Source: Deinococcus indicus | GTDB taxonomy: Bacteria > Deinococcota > Deinococci > Deinococcales > Deinococcaceae | Length of the DNA stretch: 64,000 nucleotides | NCBI RefSeq assembly: GCF_002198095.1 | Contig: NZ_NHMK01000024.1 | Span: 1 to 64,000 of the forward strand | Direction of reading: 5' to 3' | Shown here: positions 61,657 through 64,000 of the stretch, piece by piece | How positions within the stretch are numbered: position 1 is the first letter of the stretch | Layout: each line of letters starts with the position of its first letter | The notes under the pieces: model-generated | The model's input: only the letters and a program-made list of their open reading frames with translations | The model's database searches: none | What the model was told of the DNA's origin: nothing | Program-made: the position numbers and the translations under genes

Positions 61657-63957
61657 ATGCGATCCGCACCCCGCATCCTTGCCCTGCTGGCTGCCCTGGC
61701 CGCCGGTTCTGCCGCCGCCGCCGGGACCCTGGCCGGCACCACCATCACCAACACCGCCAGCGCCGAATTTCCCGACCCCCGCGACACGAACACGCAACTC
61801 AGCAGTGTCTCCAACACCGTGACCACCGTCGTGCTGCCCCGACCCGACTTCGACGTGACCTACCTGAGCGGCGCCACCGACGGCGGCACGCAGACCGTGC
61901 TGGGCACCACCACCGTCGTCACCGCCAACGCCGTCCCCGGACAGGTCATCACCACCGACCACGCCCTGCTGAACAACGGGAACGTCACGCTGGACATCAT
62001 CCTGAACGCCGACACCACCGGCAGCGACCCCGGCGCGACCGTCCAGTACTACCTCGTGAACCCCGACGGCAGCCGCGGCAGCCAGATCCCCCAGGGCAGC
62101 GCCGTGACCGTGCCCGCCGACGACCCCGCCACCAGCGGCACCGACGAGGGCCGCGTGCGGATCGTTCAGGTCATCACCCTGCCCACCAACCCCGGTCAGA
62201 TCACGCCCACCAGTGTGTTCGGCGCGTCCCCGGAAGGCACCGTGCTCGGCACCGCCGGGGCCGACCCGCTCGTCACGCCCGGCAACGGCTACGCCAGCGG
62301 CACCACCAACCAGGAACAGGCCGAGCCGGTGGACACCGACCTGCAATTCACGCGCGTCACCGTGTACACCCCTAGCCTCGACAATGCCGCCGGTGGCGGC
62401 GCGACCACGCCCGTCGACTCGGTCGGCGCGCCCATCGGCAACCCGGCGCTGCTGCCACCCCTCACCAGCGTCACGGTGCCCACCGTCCCGGCCGGCACAA
62501 GCGCCACGCCCGCCCCGGTCCTGCCCGGCAGCGGCTACGTGACGCCCGGCGCGCCCGCGACCGACCCCACCCCCGGCGGCACGCCCATCGCCCGGATCTC
62601 CGGCGACGAGCAGATCGCGTACCCGCAGGCGGACGCCAACACCACCGCCGACACGGTCCTGTTCACGAACACCCTGTCCAACGGCGGCGTGCTCGACGAC
62701 CGCGTGCAGCTGTTCCCCGCGCTGGCCGACGGCACCGCTGACCCCGCCTACACCTTCAACGCCGCCACCGGCACCTTCACGAACACCGCGACCGGCGTGA
62801 CCGTCCGTTTCCTGGACCCCGTGACGGGCAGCGTCATCCTGCCCTCCACCGACCCTGCCAACCCCACGGTCGCCACGTACCCCACCCTGATCGTCCCCAG
62901 CGGCACCCAGGCCGTGTACCGCACCGAGGTCACCTTCCCCGACCCCGACGACAGCGCCGCCATCCCCTCGTACAGTGTCCTGATCGGCGCGGACTCCCTG
63001 AGCGACGCCGACCTGATCTCGAACAACTCCACCCGCGACACGGTCGTGCCGCCCGCCGCGCAGTTCGGAGACACCACCCCAGCCCTCGGCGCGGTCGCTA
63101 CCCCCGCCCCCGTGCAGAGCGTGGACCCCGGCGGCGCCGCCACCGACGGCAGCAGCAGCGTCAGCACCGACGCCACCGCCGCCTTCCCCATGGACGTCGT
63201 GAACAACGGCCAGTACAACGACAGCTACTCCCTGCGCGGCAGCGTGACCGTTACCGACGCCGTCACGGGCGCCACGACCACCCTGCCCGTCCAGTACTAC
63301 GCCGCCGACGGCACCACCCTGCTGCCCCGCCTGAACACCGACCCCGCCAGCCCCGACTACCACACCTTCATCACCCCCGTCCTGGCGGCCGGCAGCGAGA
63401 GCGCCTTCGTGGCCGCCGTGACCGTCCCCGCCGGCACGCGCGCCGCCGACTACACCGTCACCCAGACCGCCAGCGGCAACTACAGCCGGACCAGCGTCAC
63501 CGACGCCAACGACCTGATCCGCGTCACGCCCACCGGGAACGTCGCCGTCGCCAAATTCGCCGCGAAGGCCGGGGTCACGGCCGGCAGCGACCCCCGCAAC
63601 GGCATCGACAATCCCGCCGGGTACACCGCCACCGGCCTGACCGGCGCCCGCACCCAGGAGGACATCGCGTACCGCATCATCGCCCGGAACAACTACAACA
63701 CCCCGGTGCCCATGTTCCTGCGCGACACCGTTCCCACCAACACGACCCTGAAAAGCTTCACCGTCAACCCGCTGCCCACCCGCACCATCTACCGCGTCGG
63801 CGGCAACACCGGCACCTGGACGGCCACGCCCCCCGCCGCCGGACTGCCCGCCGGGACCGTCATCGACATCGCCCCGGACACCGACAGCAACAACCTGCCC
63901 GACCCGGTGGCGCCCGGCAGCACCCTCACGGTGGATTTCGTGGTCACGGTGCAGTGA
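61657..63957 (+). CDS. Large secreted repeat protein (DUF11-like surface protein)
   Basis: 766 residues from the ATG at 61657 (CCGGAGGAACCACC upstream). Signal peptide ILALLAALAAGSAAAAG with a likely AxA-type cut, then GTLAGTTITNTASAEF, a start typical of DUF11-type proteins whose domains carry 'TNTA.A..' and 'DT' patterns. The body is Thr/Asn/Asp-rich with several Ig-like beta domains (for example DTVLFTNTLSNGGVLDDRVQLFP, DFVVTVQ at the end). No cell-wall anchor is seen; related genes in Deinococcus are thought to be part of the envelope/S-layer. Function not known. Confidence 0.82.
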   Translation: MRSAPRILALLAALAAGSAAAAGTLAGTTITNTASAEFPDPRDTNTQLSSVSNTVTTVVLPRPDFDVTYLSGATDGGTQTVLGTTTVVTANAVPGQVITTDHALLNNGNVTLDIILNADTTGSDPGATVQYYLVNPDGSRGSQIPQGSAVTVPADDPATSGTDEGRVRIVQVITLPTNPGQITPTSVFGASPEGTVLGTAGADPLVTPGNGYASGTTNQEQAEPVDTDLQFTRVTVYTPSLDNAAGGGATTPVDSVGAPIGNPALLPPLTSVTVPTVPAGTSATPAPVLPGSGYVTPGAPATDPTPGGTPIARISGDEQIAYPQADANTTADTVLFTNTLSNGGVLDDRVQLFPALADGTADPAYTFNAATGTFTNTATGVTVRFLDPVTGSVILPSTDPANPTVATYPTLIVPSGTQAVYRTEVTFPDPDDSAAIPSYSVLIGADSLSDADLISNNSTRDTVVPPAAQFGDTTPALGAVATPAPVQSVDPGGAATDGSSSVSTDATAAFPMDVVNNGQYNDSYSLRGSVTVTDAVTGATTTLPVQYYAADGTTLLPRLNTDPASPDYHTFITPVLAAGSESAFVAAVTVPAGTRAADYTVTQTASGNYSRTSVTDANDLIRVTPTGNVAVAKFAAKAGVTAGSDPRNGIDNPAGYTATGLTGARTQEDIAYRIIARNNYNTPVPMFLRDTVPTNTTLKSFTVNPLPTRTIYRVGGNTGTWTATPPAAGLPAGTVIDIAPDTDSNNLPDPVAPGSTLTVDFVVTVQ

Positions 63958-64000
63958 ACTGTGCAGTGACCCGCCCGCCCGGCCCGTGACCCTCACATTC

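Overview
The window is a high-GC bacterial chromosome segment that most resembles Deinococcus (phylum Deinococcota). The reasons are very GC-rich codon use, many genes whose TANNNT -10 box lies only 5-9 bases before the start codon (leaderless transcription, reported as common in Deinococcus), a bacterial RIO kinase, split accD/accA genes, and several families of small dispersed intergenic repeats. The genus is inferred from gene content, not proven. Layout: 1-1,040 is an insertion-sequence graveyard (IS66 transposase end, IS4-type transposase end, and a 45-bp duplicate of IS66 sequence). 1,042-9,941 (minus strand) is an exopolysaccharide/capsule locus read from high to low coordinates: chain-length tyrosine kinase, Wzx flippase, glycosyltransferase, Wzy-type polymerase, GT2 glycosyltransferase, GalE, and a fused GT4-glycosyltransferase/phosphoglycosyltransferase. 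Its middle (about 3.6-8.3 kb) is strikingly AT-rich, so it looks horizontally acquired between a high-GC kinase gene and a high-GC initiating transferase. 10-20.5 kb: tRNA-Glu, dihydrolipoyl dehydrogenase, a CitA/DcuS-type two-component system divergent from the C4-dicarboxylate carrier dctA, the pseudouridine catabolism pair psuK-psuG, a CitE-like lyase, and a RIO kinase preceded by a 39-codon gene. 20.7-29.4 kb: an ABC substrate-binding protein, an RGG-repeat protein, a beta-helix lipoprotein, an S9 peptidase and an M20 peptidase. 29.4-41.6 kb: a GGDEF/EAL protein, a PIG-L deacetylase, three overlapping double-GNAT acetyltransferases, a Nudix-like protein, a VUT-family transporter with a hairpin over its ribosome-binding site, a GH31 glucosidase, an RNase H-like protein and a small XRE regulator. 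41.7-64 kb: pyrE, a heterodimeric ABC exporter, a GH1-fold protein that lacks both catalytic glutamates, hemC, asparaginase, a zinc-ribbon coiled-coil protein, an MFS transporter with nth, tRNA-Trp, lipoproteins, cutA, a LapA-like protein, accD-accA, ttcA, a class A PBP and a large secreted repeat protein. The most unusual structure lies between genes. One family of mini-elements (six copies, 29-140 bp) has terminal inverted repeats close to TGATACGGACTCCG / CGGAGTCCGTATGA; in two cases the element supplies the stop codon of the preceding gene, and in one it supplies the GGAG and ATG of the following gene. A second family is an about 162-bp modular repeat (three copies). A third consists of ATCAACC-type heptamer hairpins (four loci). 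No CRISPR array, rRNA, prophage or classical defence island was seen.
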